From Streptomyces coffeae (GTDB lineage Bacteria; Actinomycetota; Actinomycetes; Streptomycetales; Streptomycetaceae): DNA of 64,000 bases. Location: NCBI RefSeq assembly GCF_016741875.1, contig NZ_JAERRF010000028.1:55132-119131 (forward strand). Direction: 5' to 3'. Positions within the stretch are counted from its first letter, which is position 1, and the number at the start of each line of letters is the position of its first letter. The translations under genes were made by a program, and so were the position numbers. Under the pieces are notes generated by a model. It had not been told where the DNA came from, ran no database searches, and was given only the letters and a program-made list of their open reading frames with translations. Below are positions 1 through 8,212 of this stretch, one piece after another.

Positions 1-107
1 CGGAGTTGGTGCAGGTGGCCGGGAGCGAGGAGCACTTCAGCGCCTGCCACATGGCGCAGGAGGACCGCACGCGGATCTGGACCGAAGAGATTGCGCCGAA
101 GCTGTGA
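1..107 (+). CDS. Peptide ABC transporter ATPase (OppD/DppD type), C-terminal end only
   Basis: The reading frame is open from base 3 to the TGA at 105-107 and gives 34 residues, including SACHMAQED. This matches the C-terminal oligopeptide-binding tail of OppD/DppD ATPases, where a Cys followed by His ends the family-specific extension (SACH is seen here; the equivalence is family knowledge). The rest of the gene lies outside the window. The stop overlaps the GTG start of the next ATPase in a GTGA tetranucleotide, so the two ATPases of one peptide importer are translationally coupled. Confidence 0.8.
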   Translation, partial: ELVQVAGSEEHFSACHMAQEDRTRIWTEEIAPKL

Positions 108-1222
108 CGGACGACAAGGATCCGAAGATGACCGACCCGGAGCAGGCGACCGCGACGCCCGAGCCCCTGCTCAAGGTGTCGAGGCTGGTCAAGCACTTCC
201 CCATCAAGAAGGGGCTGCTGCAACGGCAGACCGGTGCGGTGCAGGCGGTCGACGGACTCGACTTCGACGTACGGCCGGGGGAGACCCTGGGCGTGGTGGG
301 CGAGTCCGGCTGCGGCAAGTCCACCATGGGACGGCTGGTCACCCGGCTGCTGGAACCCACCTCCGGGAAGATCGAGTTCGAGGGCCGGGACATCACACAT
401 CTGGGCACCGCCGCGATGCGCCCGATGCGCCGTGACGTCCAGATGATCTTCCAGGACCCGTACTCCTCGCTGAACCCCCGGCACACGGTGGGCGCGATCG
501 TCGGCGCCCCCTTCCGGCTCCAGGGCGTCACACCGGAGGGCGGCACCAAGGCGGAGGTGCAGCGGCTGCTGGAGCTGGTCGGGCTCAACCCCGAGCACTA
601 CAACCGCTATCCGCACGAGTTCTCCGGCGGTCAGCGGCAGCGCATCGGCATCGCCCGGGCGCTGGCCCTCAAGCCCAAGCTGGTGGTGGCCGACGAGCCG
701 GTCTCCGCACTGGACGTCTCCATCCAGGCGCAGGTGGTCAACCTGCTGGACGACCTTCAGGACGAACTGGGCCTCACCTACGTGATCATCGCCCATGACC
801 TGTCGGTGATCCGGCATGTCTCGGACCGGATCGCGGTGATGTACCTGGGGAAGATCGTCGAGCTGGCGGATCGCAAGGCGCTCTACGAGACCCCCATGCA
901 CCCGTACACCAAGGCGCTGCTCTCCGCGGTGCCGGTGCCCGACCCCAAGCGGCGGGCCAAGCGGGAGCGGATCCTGCTCAAGGGCGACGTTCCCTCGCCG
1001 ATCTCCCCGCCGTCCGGCTGCCGCTTCCACACCCGCTGCTGGAAGGCGACCGAGGTGTGCAAGCGGCAGGAGCCGCCGCTGGTGGCGCTGAGGACCGGGC
1101 ACCAGGTGGCCTGCCACCACCCCGAGAACGCACCCGACGCACCCGACGCGTCCGACCAGGTGCCCCGGCAGAAGGCCGCGGCCGAGACGGCACGGAAGGT
1201 GACGAAGAAGACCGACAGCTGA
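104..1222 (+). CDS. Peptide ABC transporter ATP-binding protein (OppF/DppF type)
   Basis: A 372-residue cytoplasmic ATPase that would power import of di- or oligopeptides together with the upstream OppD-type partner. Visible parts are Walker A GESGCGKST (about residues 66-74), Q-loop IFQDP, ABC signature FSGGQRQRIGIARAL, Walker B VVADEPVSALD with the switch His in IIAHDLSV, and the Opp/Dpp C-terminal extension PSGCRFHTRCW ending in VACHHP. The GTG start at 104 overlaps the preceding stop by four bases. An in-frame ATG at 128 is an alternative. The tail after residue 345 is rich in Lys, Ala and Asp and poorly conserved. It is probably the last gene of the importer operon. Substrate specificity cannot be read from the ATPase. 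Confidence 0.93.
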   Translation: MTDDKDPKMTDPEQATATPEPLLKVSRLVKHFPIKKGLLQRQTGAVQAVDGLDFDVRPGETLGVVGESGCGKSTMGRLVTRLLEPTSGKIEFEGRDITHLGTAAMRPMRRDVQMIFQDPYSSLNPRHTVGAIVGAPFRLQGVTPEGGTKAEVQRLLELVGLNPEHYNRYPHEFSGGQRQRIGIARALALKPKLVVADEPVSALDVSIQAQVVNLLDDLQDELGLTYVIIAHDLSVIRHVSDRIAVMYLGKIVELADRKALYETPMHPYTKALLSAVPVPDPKRRAKRERILLKGDVPSPISPPSGCRFHTRCWKATEVCKRQEPPLVALRTGHQVACHHPENAPDAPDASDQVPRQKAAAETARKVTKKTDS

Positions 1223-1286
1223 GACGGGGCGGGGGGTGGTGGCCTCGGGCACACCGGCCGGTCGCACCGGAAGGTAAGAATGTCGC

Positions 1287-1946
1287 GTGCTCATCGAATG
1301 GTTCACCCCCTCCGTCCAGCATGTGTTCGAGCTGGTCGGAATCTTCTTCTTCGCGATATCCGGCGCCCTGCTGGGTGTACGGAAGAACTTCGATGTCTTC
1401 GGCATGGCGGTGCTCGCGGAGGCCACGGCGCTGGGCGGCGGGGTGTTCCGGGACCTGGTGATCGGCGCGGTGCCGCCCATCGCCTTCACCGACCTCGGTT
1501 ACTTCTTCACCCCGCTCATCGCCACCCTGATCGTCTTCTTCCTCCACCCGGAGGTCGAGCGGATCACGGGGGCGGTGGGCGTCTTCGACGCCGCCGGGCT
1601 CGGGCTGTTCTGTGTGATGGGCACCATGAAGGCGCATGACCACGGACTGGGGCTCACCTCGTCCGTCACCCTCGGTCTGGTCACGGCGGTCGGCGGCGGA
1701 GTGCTGCGCGATGTGCTGGCCCATGAGGTGCCCTCGCTGCTGCGCTGGGACCGCGATCTGTACGCCGTCCCGGCCATTGTGGGCGCGTCCATCGCGGCGC
1801 TGCTCATCCACTACGACGCGCTGACGGGGGCCACCAGCGCGCTCGCCGCCACCACGGCGTTCATCGTCCGGCTGCTGGCGATGCGGTTCGGCTGGCGGGC
1901 GCCGCGCGCCTGGAACCGGCGCAGTACGGCGGCCGAGGAAGTCTGA
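1287..1946 (+). CDS. TRIC-like / UPF0126 family cation channel protein
   Basis: A 219-residue integral membrane protein with about seven hydrophobic segments. The UPF0126 fold is visible as two internal repeats, each carrying a Gly-Gly-Gly-x-x-Arg-Asp motif (ALGGGVFRDLV near residue 50 and AVGGGVLRDVL near residue 135). Prokaryotic members are structurally related to the trimeric intracellular cation channels and conduct monovalent cations (family knowledge). The GTG start at 1287 gives MLIEWF, which leads straight into the first helix; GGAAGG at 1269-1274 is a somewhat distant ribosome site. The upstream ATG at 1280 is in another frame. The gene stands 64 bases after the importer operon and is probably transcribed separately. 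Confidence 0.88.
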   Translation: MLIEWFTPSVQHVFELVGIFFFAISGALLGVRKNFDVFGMAVLAEATALGGGVFRDLVIGAVPPIAFTDLGYFFTPLIATLIVFFLHPEVERITGAVGVFDAAGLGLFCVMGTMKAHDHGLGLTSSVTLGLVTAVGGGVLRDVLAHEVPSLLRWDRDLYAVPAIVGASIAALLIHYDALTGATSALAATTAFIVRLLAMRFGWRAPRAWNRRSTAAEEV

Positions 1947-1968
1947 CGCGCCGCGCCTGTATTCCATT

Positions 1969-1984
1969 GCGGTTATATAGCCGC
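1969..1984. promoter_or_regulatory. Near-palindromic operator candidate for the ArsR regulator
   Basis: GCGGTTATATAGCCGC reads almost the same on both strands (14 of 16 positions) and sits 18 bases before the ArsR start. Its centre TATATA could also serve as a -10 element, so a bound regulator would block its own promoter. This placement is typical of autoregulated ArsR-family genes. The assignment is inferred from position and symmetry. Confidence 0.4.
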
Positions 1985-2001
1985 CGAGGTATGTTCGAGA
2001 T

Positions 2002-2394
2002 ATGGCCATACCGTTCGACGTGCTCGCGGAGCCGAGCCGACGGCAGATTCTGGACCTCCTGCTGGAGCGGCCCCGTCTGGTCGGTGAGCTGACCGAGCGG
2101 CTGGGGCTGACCCAGCCGGGCACCTCCAAGCATCTGCGGGTGCTCCGCGAAGCCGGTCTGGTGCGGGTCCGCCGGGACGCCCAGCGCCGGTGGTACGAGC
2201 TGTGCCCCGAGCCGCTGGCCGAGATCGACGCCTGGCTGGCGCCGTACCGGCGGCTGTGGACCGACCGTCTGGACGCGCTCGAACGGCACCTCGACAGCCT
2301 GCCCGACGGCGCCGATGCCCCCGGCGCCCGCCACGCCCGCCAGGTCCCCGACGTACCAGACGCCCCAGACGCCTCCGAGGGAGAAGAGCCATGA
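2002..2394 (+). CDS. ArsR-family winged-helix transcriptional regulator
   Basis: A 130-residue DNA-binding protein. The winged helix-turn-helix covers about residues 5-85 (VLAEPSRRQILDLL, then the recognition helix TQPGTSKHLRVLREAGLV). No Cys-rich metal site of the ArsR/SmtB type is seen, so it is more likely the non-metal ArsR subgroup found with AHSA1 proteins. The last 30 residues are rich in Asp, Ala and Pro. Its stop overlaps the next gene's ATG (ATGA), so the pair is coupled. Regulator plus SRPBCC protein is a common two-gene cassette in actinobacteria. Confidence 0.9.
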   Translation: MAIPFDVLAEPSRRQILDLLLERPRLVGELTERLGLTQPGTSKHLRVLREAGLVRVRRDAQRRWYELCPEPLAEIDAWLAPYRRLWTDRLDALERHLDSLPDGADAPGARHARQVPDVPDAPDASEGEEP

Positions 2395-3287
2395 AGGACA
2401 CACTCAGCAGCCAGGACGGCGGCGGCCGCTCCGCCCTGCGGCTGGAGCGGCGGATCGCCCATCCCCCGGAGAAGGTCTGGCGGGCGCTGACCGAGCCCGC
2501 CCAGCTGGCCCACTGGTTCCCCTCCGAGGTCCGGGTGGATCTCAAGGTCGGCGGAAAGATGGGCTTTGTCTTCCCCGGCCGCGAGGGGCCGGACATGGGC
2601 GGGGCGGTCACCGAGCTGGACCCGCCCCGGGTCTTCGCCTTCACGTGGGGCGACGACCAGCTCCGCTGGGAGCTCCGCCCCGACGGCGACGGCTGTGTGC
2701 TGACCCTCACCCACACCTTCGGCGACCGGTTCGGCGCGGCCAGCTTCGCCTCCGGCTGGCACGCCTGTCTCACCGGTCTCGCGGCACTGCTGGACGGCGC
2801 CGAGACCGCCCCCGGCGACATGGCCGAGCTGCACGAGAAGTACATCGAGGCGTTCGGGCTGGCCGAGGGGGCGGTCGAGACCGTCGAGGGCGGCGGCTGG
2901 CGGCTGCGCTTCGAGCGCCAGCTCGTCCGCCCCGCCGAGACGGCGTGGCAGGCGCTGGCCGGAAAGCCCGGCCCCGCCGGGACCGGGGCCGAGGCACCCG
3001 TCGTCGGCGGTCCGGTGCCCTTCGGGTTCCGGGTGGACGCCGTCCCGGCCGGGCCGGTGGCCGAGGTCGAGGCGCCCCGGGTGCTCTCCTACGACTGGGA
3101 GCTGGACGGCCGTCCCGTCGGCCGGGTGCGCTGGGAGCTGACCCAGGGCACCGGCCATGGAGCCCGGCTGATCCTCACCCAGACCGCGCCCGCGGAGGCG
3201 GACGAGGAGCGGCGGGCCGAGGTGCTCACCGCCTGGCGCCGCCATATCGCGCTGCTCGCGGCGAAGCTGCTGCGGATGCCGGGCTGA
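2391..3287 (+). CDS. SRPBCC / AHSA1-family protein with two START-like domains
   Basis: A 298-residue soluble protein. The first half (about residues 10-150) is a clear AHSA1 domain (LERRIAHPPEKVWRAL, AHWFPSEVRVDLKVGG, then VFAFTWGDDQLRWEL). The second half (about 160-295) repeats the pattern in a diverged form (RLRFERQLVRPAETAWQAL, LSYDWELDGRPVGRVRWEL). AHSA1-like domains form a hydrophobic cavity; those next to ArsR regulators have unknown ligands. The ATG at 2391 overlaps the ArsR stop and is preceded by GGGAGAAGAG. No function beyond ligand or lipid binding can be given. The two-domain form is less usual than the single-domain 150-residue form. Confidence 0.85.
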   Translation: MKDTLSSQDGGGRSALRLERRIAHPPEKVWRALTEPAQLAHWFPSEVRVDLKVGGKMGFVFPGREGPDMGGAVTELDPPRVFAFTWGDDQLRWELRPDGDGCVLTLTHTFGDRFGAASFASGWHACLTGLAALLDGAETAPGDMAELHEKYIEAFGLAEGAVETVEGGGWRLRFERQLVRPAETAWQALAGKPGPAGTGAEAPVVGGPVPFGFRVDAVPAGPVAEVEAPRVLSYDWELDGRPVGRVRWELTQGTGHGARLILTQTAPAEADEERRAEVLTAWRRHIALLAAKLLRMPG

Positions 3288-3295
3288 CGCCGCGG

Positions 3296-3320
3296 GCGGG
3301 GCGACGGGCGGTCGCCCCGC
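3296..3320. terminator. Terminator hairpin between convergent genes
   Basis: A perfect 10-bp stem, GCGGGGCGAC paired with GTCGCCCCGC, around a five-base loop. It lies in the 40-bp gap between the AHSA1 gene and the convergent minus-strand gene. It could act in both directions; there is no T tract. Confidence 0.55.
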
Positions 3321-3327
3321 GCGGGCG

Positions 3328-3915
3328 TTACGGGGTGCGGCCGAGCCAGCCCGCCAGCTGGACGTAGGCGTCGGTCTCCGCCGGATCGACCGGCACCACC
3401 GGACCGAAGGGCAGCCCCTCGCGCCCCTCCGCCGGAAGCGCCTGCCGGGCGGTCCCCAGCGCGAACGCGGCCAGCTCCTGGTCGAGCGGGATCGGATGGC
3501 CGAGGGTCCGCGACAGGTCCCAGGCGTGCGTCACCGTCTCCATCACCGAGCCGCTGAGCGCGTACCGGCCGGGCATCGTGCCCCAGGGCACGGTGACCTC
3601 GGTGTCCAGCTTGGCGTCATCCGCCCAGGCCGCGGCGAGCTTGCGGCGCTCCGTGGCGTACGCCTCGGCCAGCCCGTCGCCCGGGACGTCGGGGGCGTCG
3701 TCGGCGGCGGCCGGCGCGGCGCCGTGCTCGCCCACCGTCACGAACCGCCGGGTGCCGGCGATGACATGGGACACCAGGCCCTGTACGTCGTACTCGGTAC
3801 AGGGCGTCTGCCGGTCCAGGGTGTCCTTGGTCGCCAGGTCGATCAGCGCGGCCATCTGGTCGGCGGCGCGCTCGTAGAAGGGGCGCGGGTCGGGCAGGGG
3901 CGATGCGGCGTCCAT
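3328..3915 (-). CDS. TIGR03086-type / DinB-like putative metal-binding protein
   Basis: A 195-residue soluble protein with the four-helix DinB/maleylpyruvate-isomerase N-terminal fold. The helix-one signature LDRQTPCTEYDVQGLVSHV and a second His in THAWDLSRTLG match the metal-ligand positions of the TIGR03086 group. Such proteins are often thiol-linked (mycothiol-dependent) in actinobacteria, but no specific reaction is visible here. The start ATG at 3915 is preceded on the minus strand by AACGGAAAGGGTCC. It lies 147 bases downstream of the alpha/beta hydrolase on the same strand; linkage is possible but not shown. Confidence 0.82.
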   Translation of the reverse strand: MDAASPLPDPRPFYERAADQMAALIDLATKDTLDRQTPCTEYDVQGLVSHVIAGTRRFVTVGEHGAAPAAADDAPDVPGDGLAEAYATERRKLAAAWADDAKLDTEVTVPWGTMPGRYALSGSVMETVTHAWDLSRTLGHPIPLDQELAAFALGTARQALPAEGREGLPFGPVVPVDPAETDAYVQLAGWLGRTP

Positions 3916-4062
3916 GAGGACCCTTTCCGTTGGTCGGGAGGGACTGCGTCGGGATCGGGAGGGAGCTTCCCGCGTTAAGTTGACATCCGCCGTCAGGTTT
4001 TTTCTGCGCGTGTCCTTCCCGCCTCCGGCGCTTTCCCGAGCCCGCCGCCGGGGTGTTCCGCC

Positions 4063-4908
4063 TCAGGGGGTGCTCAGGAAGCCGAGCAGCGCCGCGGTCA
4101 GCTCGGCCGGAGCGTCCTCCTGGACCAGATGGCCCGCTCCCTCGATCAGCCGCAGCTCCGCCCCGGGGATGCGGGAGGCCAGCTCATGTGCGTGCTCGAC
4201 CGGGATCCACGCGTCGTCGGTGCCCCAGCAGACCAGGACGGGGAGGTCCAGCTCGCCGTACAGGCCCTCGATCTCGTCGATGAACCGCTGGTCGTTCTGC
4301 GCGATCTGCCGGTAGAACGCGGGCTGCCCGTCCTTCCCGCACCACGGTTCGACGAGCCGCTCCCACACCGCCGGATGCAGCCCCGGCCCGCTCGCCGAGC
4401 CGACGTACTCGCGCACCAGCGCCCGGTGGAGCGCCGGAGGCAGCTCCGTGAAGACCTTGGCGTGGCCGCCGAACAACTGATAGGCGGCGGAGCCGAAGGG
4501 CGGGAGGGCGACCGGATCGACCAGGGCCAGCCGCCGGTAGCGCGCACCGTGCAGCAGATGGGCGCGCAGCGCGACACAGCCGCCGAAGTCATGGGCGACG
4601 ACGGCCGGTTCCGCCCCGGGCGCGGTCAGTCCCCAGTGTTCCAGCAGCTCGCCGAAGACCCGGCCCTGGGCGGCGAGGGAGACGTCCTGGCCCTCGTGTT
4701 TGGCGGAGGCGCCGTAACCCGGCATGTCCCAGACGAACACCCGGTGGCGGTCGGCGAGCGCGCGGGCGACGGCCCGCCAGACGTACGAGGAGAAGGGTGT
4801 GCCGTGCAGCAGTACGACCGGCGGTGCGTCCGGCGCGCCGAAGGCGGTCCAGCGGACCTCGCCGGAGGAGCTGCGGAACGTCCGGTCCGGGTTCCAGATC
4901 ACTGTCAT
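4063..4908 (-). CDS. Alpha/beta hydrolase with an Asp nucleophile (dehalogenase/epoxide-hydrolase-like)
   Basis: A 281-residue cytoplasmic hydrolase. The oxyanion motif HGTPFSSYVW (about residue 35) is followed by the nucleophile elbow VVAHDFGGCVAL. The elbow residue is Asp rather than Ser, as in haloalkane dehalogenases and epoxide hydrolases. The acid is probably in CWGTDDAWIPVEH and the catalytic His is in IEGAGHLVQED. The ATG at 4908 is preferred. The upstream in-frame GTG at 4926 lies against AAGGAG and would add a TTA codon, so it is an unlikely start. Substrate is unknown. Confidence 0.85.
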   Translation of the reverse strand: MTVIWNPDRTFRSSSGEVRWTAFGAPDAPPVVLLHGTPFSSYVWRAVARALADRHRVFVWDMPGYGASAKHEGQDVSLAAQGRVFGELLEHWGLTAPGAEPAVVAHDFGGCVALRAHLLHGARYRRLALVDPVALPPFGSAAYQLFGGHAKVFTELPPALHRALVREYVGSASGPGLHPAVWERLVEPWCGKDGQPAFYRQIAQNDQRFIDEIEGLYGELDLPVLVCWGTDDAWIPVEHAHELASRIPGAELRLIEGAGHLVQEDAPAELTAALLGFLSTP

Positions 4909-5014
4909 GAGTAAAAGCCTAAACACTCCTTACAGGTCGTGTCGAGGGGTGCTTCGGCGGTCGGCGCACGGCATCTACGCCCACGCGCCCGGCACGCGCC
5001 CCCACCGCGGCTCG

Positions 5015-5020
5015 TAGAAT
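5015..5020 (+). promoter_or_regulatory. -10 element of the cysteine desulfurase gene
   Basis: TAGAAT, a good -10 match, ends 10 bases before the ATG at 5031. No purine-rich ribosome site lies between them. The transcript would therefore start at or next to the start codon (leaderless or nearly so). Confidence 0.5.
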
Positions 5021-5030
5021 CGAGCCCACC

Positions 5031-6200
5031 ATGGTTTACCTCGACCACGCCGCCACCACCCCGATGCTCCCGGAGGCGGTGCAGGCGCTGACCGCCCAGC
5101 TCGCCGTCACGGGCAACGCCTCCTCGCTGCACGCCGCCGGACGGCGGGCCCGCCGTACCGTCGAGGAGTCCCGGGAATCCCTCGCCGCCTCGCTGGGTGC
5201 CCGCCCGAGCGAGGTGGTCTTCACCTCGGGCGGGACCGAGGCCGACAACCTCGCGGTCAAGGGGCTCTACTGGTCACGCCGGGACGCCGACCCGGCCCGC
5301 ACCCGGCTGCTCGCCAGCCCCGTCGAGCACCACGCCGTCCTCGACGCCGTCGACTGGCTCGCCGAGCACGAGGGCGCGCGGGTCGAATGGCTGCCGGTCG
5401 ACTCCCTGGGGCGGGTACACCCCGACGCGCTGCGCGAGGCCATCGCCCGCGACCCCGCGACCGTCGCCCTCGCGACCGTCATGTGGGCCAACAACGAGAT
5501 CGGCACGGTCCAGCCGGTCCGGGAACTCGCCGAGGCGGCCGCCGAGTTCGGCGTACCGCTGCACGCCGACGCCGTCCAGGCGTTCGGTCAGCTGGAGGTC
5601 GACTTCGCCGCCTCGGGGCTGGCCGCGATGACCGTCAGCGGTCACAAGATCGGCGGTCCGTACGGCGTCGGCGCACTGCTGCTCGGCCGTGAGCACAGCC
5701 CCGTACCGCTGCTGCACGGCGGCGGCCAGGAGCGCCAGGTGCGCTCCGGCACCCTGGACACCCCGGCCATCGCCTCGTTCGCCGTCGCCGGTGCCCATGC
5801 GGCCGCGCACCGCGAGGAGTTCGCGCGCGAGATCGGCGCGCTGCGCGACGCGCTGATCGCCGCCGTGCGTACCGCCGTGCCCGACGCGGTCCTCGGCGGC
5901 GACCCCGACCCCGCGGGCCGCCTCCCGGCCAACGCCCACTTCTCCTTCCCCGGCTGCGAGGGCGATTCGCTGCTTCTGCTGCTGGACGCGCAGGGCATCG
6001 AATGCTCGACGGGCTCCGCCTGTACGGCCGGTGTCGCCCAGCCCAGCCATGTGGTGCTGGCCACCGGGACCGACGCCGACCTCGCCCGCGGCACCCTGCG
6101 CTTCTCCTTCGGCCACACCTCGACCAAGGCCGATGTGGACGCGGTGGCGGAAGCGATCGGCCCGGCGGTGGAGCGGGCGCGCGGTGCCGGGCTGAGTTAG
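5031..6200 (+). CDS. Cysteine desulfurase (IscS/NifS class)
   Basis: A 389-residue PLP enzyme that takes sulfur from L-cysteine and passes it on as a persulfide. The N-terminus VYLDHAATTP, the PLP lysine in TVSGHKIGGPYG (K206) and the persulfide-forming Cys in STGSACTAG (C331) are all present. The length and the SxxSAC loop fit group I desulfurases. The next plus-strand enzyme of known function is MnmA (9090), which needs persulfide sulfur from such an enzyme for 2-thiouridine synthesis in tRNA, so this is probably the tRNA-thiolation desulfurase rather than the Suf or Isc enzyme. The start ATG at 5031 opens directly into the conserved N-terminus. Confidence 0.93.
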   Translation: MVYLDHAATTPMLPEAVQALTAQLAVTGNASSLHAAGRRARRTVEESRESLAASLGARPSEVVFTSGGTEADNLAVKGLYWSRRDADPARTRLLASPVEHHAVLDAVDWLAEHEGARVEWLPVDSLGRVHPDALREAIARDPATVALATVMWANNEIGTVQPVRELAEAAAEFGVPLHADAVQAFGQLEVDFAASGLAAMTVSGHKIGGPYGVGALLLGREHSPVPLLHGGGQERQVRSGTLDTPAIASFAVAGAHAAAHREEFAREIGALRDALIAAVRTAVPDAVLGGDPDPAGRLPANAHFSFPGCEGDSLLLLLDAQGIECSTGSACTAGVAQPSHVVLATGTDADLARGTLRFSFGHTSTKADVDAVAEAIGPAVERARGAGLS

Positions 6201-6516
6201 GGACACGGACCCTGGTCCCACGCTGGGTTGGTCCGCTCCTGCCCCTTTCGTGGCACCGCGGAATGGGAAGTGATCTGCCGGTCATTTCAAATAGTCCCCG
6301 GAACAGGAATTTCCGCTTGATATCGCGGAGATGCGGCCGAAAGAATTGATCCGCAACGGTCCTGTGATTCCGGGGGAATGCGCAGGCCGCCTTCATGAGA
6401 ACCGGCCCGAGCCGGATCGGCCTGGGCGGTTTTTCGTGTCGGCGGCGTCCGTCGGCACGATGAGCACGCGGTGAGCGCCGGTTCCTGAGCCGGGCCCGTG
6501 TGAACAGGAGCCATGG
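6201..6516 (+). other. Gene-free interval: promoter candidate and structured T-tailed terminator
   Basis: This 316-base gap is unusually AT-rich in its middle. TTGATA (6317-6322) and AAGAAT (6341-6346), 18 bases apart, form a promoter candidate. Downstream there is a small perfect hairpin CCGGC/GCCGG (6402-6415). It is enclosed by two mutually exclusive pairings, CAGGCC (6383-6388) with GGCCTG (6419-6424), or CCGCC (6387-6391) with GGCGG (6425-6429). The second pairing ends in TTTTT (6430-6434). It may terminate the cysteine desulfurase transcript or attenuate the gene at 6517. AGGAG at about 6507 serves the ATG at 6517. Confidence 0.45.
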
Positions 6517-8193
6517 ATGTCGCAGCCTCCGCTGCCGCCGCACCACCAGCCCCAGTACCCGCCGCCGCAGCCGCAAGGGCCGCAGCAACCACCCTCCCAG
6601 GCGGGGCACTTCGGCGCCGGTGGATACCCGGGCGCGGCCCCGGCCCCGGGCGGCTCCGGCGGCCCCGAGGGCTACGGCGGCTACGGGGGTCCTGGCGGTG
6701 CGGGCGGCCCGGGTGGTCCTGGCGGGCACGGTGGCGGTCCGGGTGGTCCGGGTGGCACCGGCGGCCACGGTGGTGGTCCCGGCGGGCACGGCCGCTCGGG
6801 CGGGCGCGGGCGCGGCCGTGGCCGGCGGTCCAAGCCGCCCCTGGGGCTGATCATCGGCGGAGTGCTCGCGGTGGCCCTGGTGGGCGGGGGTATCGCGCTG
6901 GCGACCGGAGGCGACGACGACGGCGGTAAGGACGGCGGGTCCTCCTCCGAAGGCGTCCAGGCGAAGACACTGGGCAAGGTCGCCATGCCGAAGGTCGGCA
7001 AGGAGGCCAACACCATGGGCACCTGGGTGACCGACAAGAACTTCGTGAAGGGCGAGGTCAACAAAATCGTCGGTTATTCCCTCGACGGCGCGAAGTCGCA
7101 GTGGGAGATACCGCTCGGTGGACAGATCTGCTGGGCGTCCCCGCATGTCACCAAGGAGGGTCTCACCGCGGTCCTGTTCCGGGACGGCAAAGGGGAGGAC
7201 GCGCTCTGCACCAAGGTCGGGTTGGTCGACCTGAAGAAGGGCAAGCTGGTCTGGCAGAAGGAAGGGTCGGACAGCGAGGGCAACGCCGGGGTGCAGTTCG
7301 ACGAGGTCACCATCGGCGGTGGCACCGTGGCCGCCGGCGGCACCAGCGGCGGGGGAGCCTGGTCGCTCGAGGGCAAGCCGCTGTGGACGCCGAAGTACAT
7401 CGCGGACTGCGACGACGACGGCTACGCGGGCGGCGGTGACAAACTGGTCGCGTTGTACGGATGCGACACCTCGACCTCCGTCACCGAGACGAAGCAGGAG
7501 ATCCAGACGCTGGATCCCACAACGCGGGCGGTGAAGTCGACCTACAAGCTGGACGAGAAGGTCGAAGAAGCGCATGTGCTCTCCACCGCACCGCTCGTCG
7601 TCGCCGTCGACACCGGCGACTCCGAGGGCGGTAGTGGCGTCACCGACATCCTGACCATCGACGACAGCGGTAAGCAGGGCAGGTTGCTCAGCAAGATCGA
7701 CGTGGTGGCCGCGGGGTACAAGCCCAGCTGCACGGTGGCCGGTGTGGAGGGGTGCAAGGAGTTCGCCCTCGACAAGAAGAACAGCACCATCTACCTCTCC
7801 TCGGAGGTGGATGTGGACGACGGTGGCCCGGGCGAACGGATCACCGGCCTGGACCTGAAGACCGGCAAGAAGACCGGGAAGACCAAGATGGCCGAGAGCA
7901 GGTCGCTGATGCCCGTCCAGACCGAGGAGGACGGCTCTCTCCTGGCCTATCTGGGCAGCCAGTACAGCGAGGCCGGCGGGGTCGTACGCATCGATCCCAA
8001 GTCCTTCTCGATGGAGACGCTCCACAAGCATCCGGACGACATGAAGGAGGCCGAATCCGGCATGGACATCTACGGCGACTGCACGATGATCTACGCCGGC
8101 AAGAAGCTCTACATCGGCGACGACAAGGCGAGCAGGCCCTCCAGCAACGACACGGCGCACCGTCCGCTCGCCGTGGTCTTCGGCCCCGCCTGA
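6517..8193 (+). CDS. Membrane-anchored PQQ-type beta-propeller protein with Gly/Pro-rich N-terminus
   Basis: A 558-residue type II membrane protein. Residues 1-105 are cytoplasmic and low in complexity: first Pro/Gln-rich, then repeats of Gly-Gly-Pro-Gly-Gly and Gly-Gly-His-Gly-Gly, ending in an Arg/Gly block. One membrane helix follows (about 107-130, LGLIIGGVLAVALVGGG), then an Asp/Gly linker and an extracytoplasmic domain of about 420 residues. That domain looks like a BamB/PQQ-like propeller (LGKVAMPKVG, KSQWEIPLGGQICWASPHVT, DLKKGKLVWQKEG). Similar proteins in Streptomyces have no known function. The ATG at 6517 follows AGGAG; an ATG at 6513 is in another frame. Confidence 0.8.
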   Translation: MSQPPLPPHHQPQYPPPQPQGPQQPPSQAGHFGAGGYPGAAPAPGGSGGPEGYGGYGGPGGAGGPGGPGGHGGGPGGPGGTGGHGGGPGGHGRSGGRGRGRGRRSKPPLGLIIGGVLAVALVGGGIALATGGDDDGGKDGGSSSEGVQAKTLGKVAMPKVGKEANTMGTWVTDKNFVKGEVNKIVGYSLDGAKSQWEIPLGGQICWASPHVTKEGLTAVLFRDGKGEDALCTKVGLVDLKKGKLVWQKEGSDSEGNAGVQFDEVTIGGGTVAAGGTSGGGAWSLEGKPLWTPKYIADCDDDGYAGGGDKLVALYGCDTSTSVTETKQEIQTLDPTTRAVKSTYKLDEKVEEAHVLSTAPLVVAVDTGDSEGGSGVTDILTIDDSGKQGRLLSKIDVVAAGYKPSCTVAGVEGCKEFALDKKNSTIYLSSEVDVDDGGPGERITGLDLKTGKKTGKTKMAESRSLMPVQTEEDGSLLAYLGSQYSEAGGVVRIDPKSFSMETLHKHPDDMKEAESGMDIYGDCTMIYAGKKLYIGDDKASRPSSNDTAHRPLAVVFGPA

Positions 8194-8212
8194 GCCACCG
8201 TCCGCCGGTCCC

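Noticed and set aside
978..3245. Open frame of 755 codons on the minus strand opposite the TRIC, ArsR and AHSA1 genes
   Set aside because: Crosses three plus-strand genes with clear motifs; no ribosome site or domain.
6690..6830. Repetitive GGTGGTCC/GGCGGG units that look like a repeat array
   Set aside because: They are the coding sequence of the Gly-rich tail of the propeller protein, not a CRISPR or DNA repeat element.
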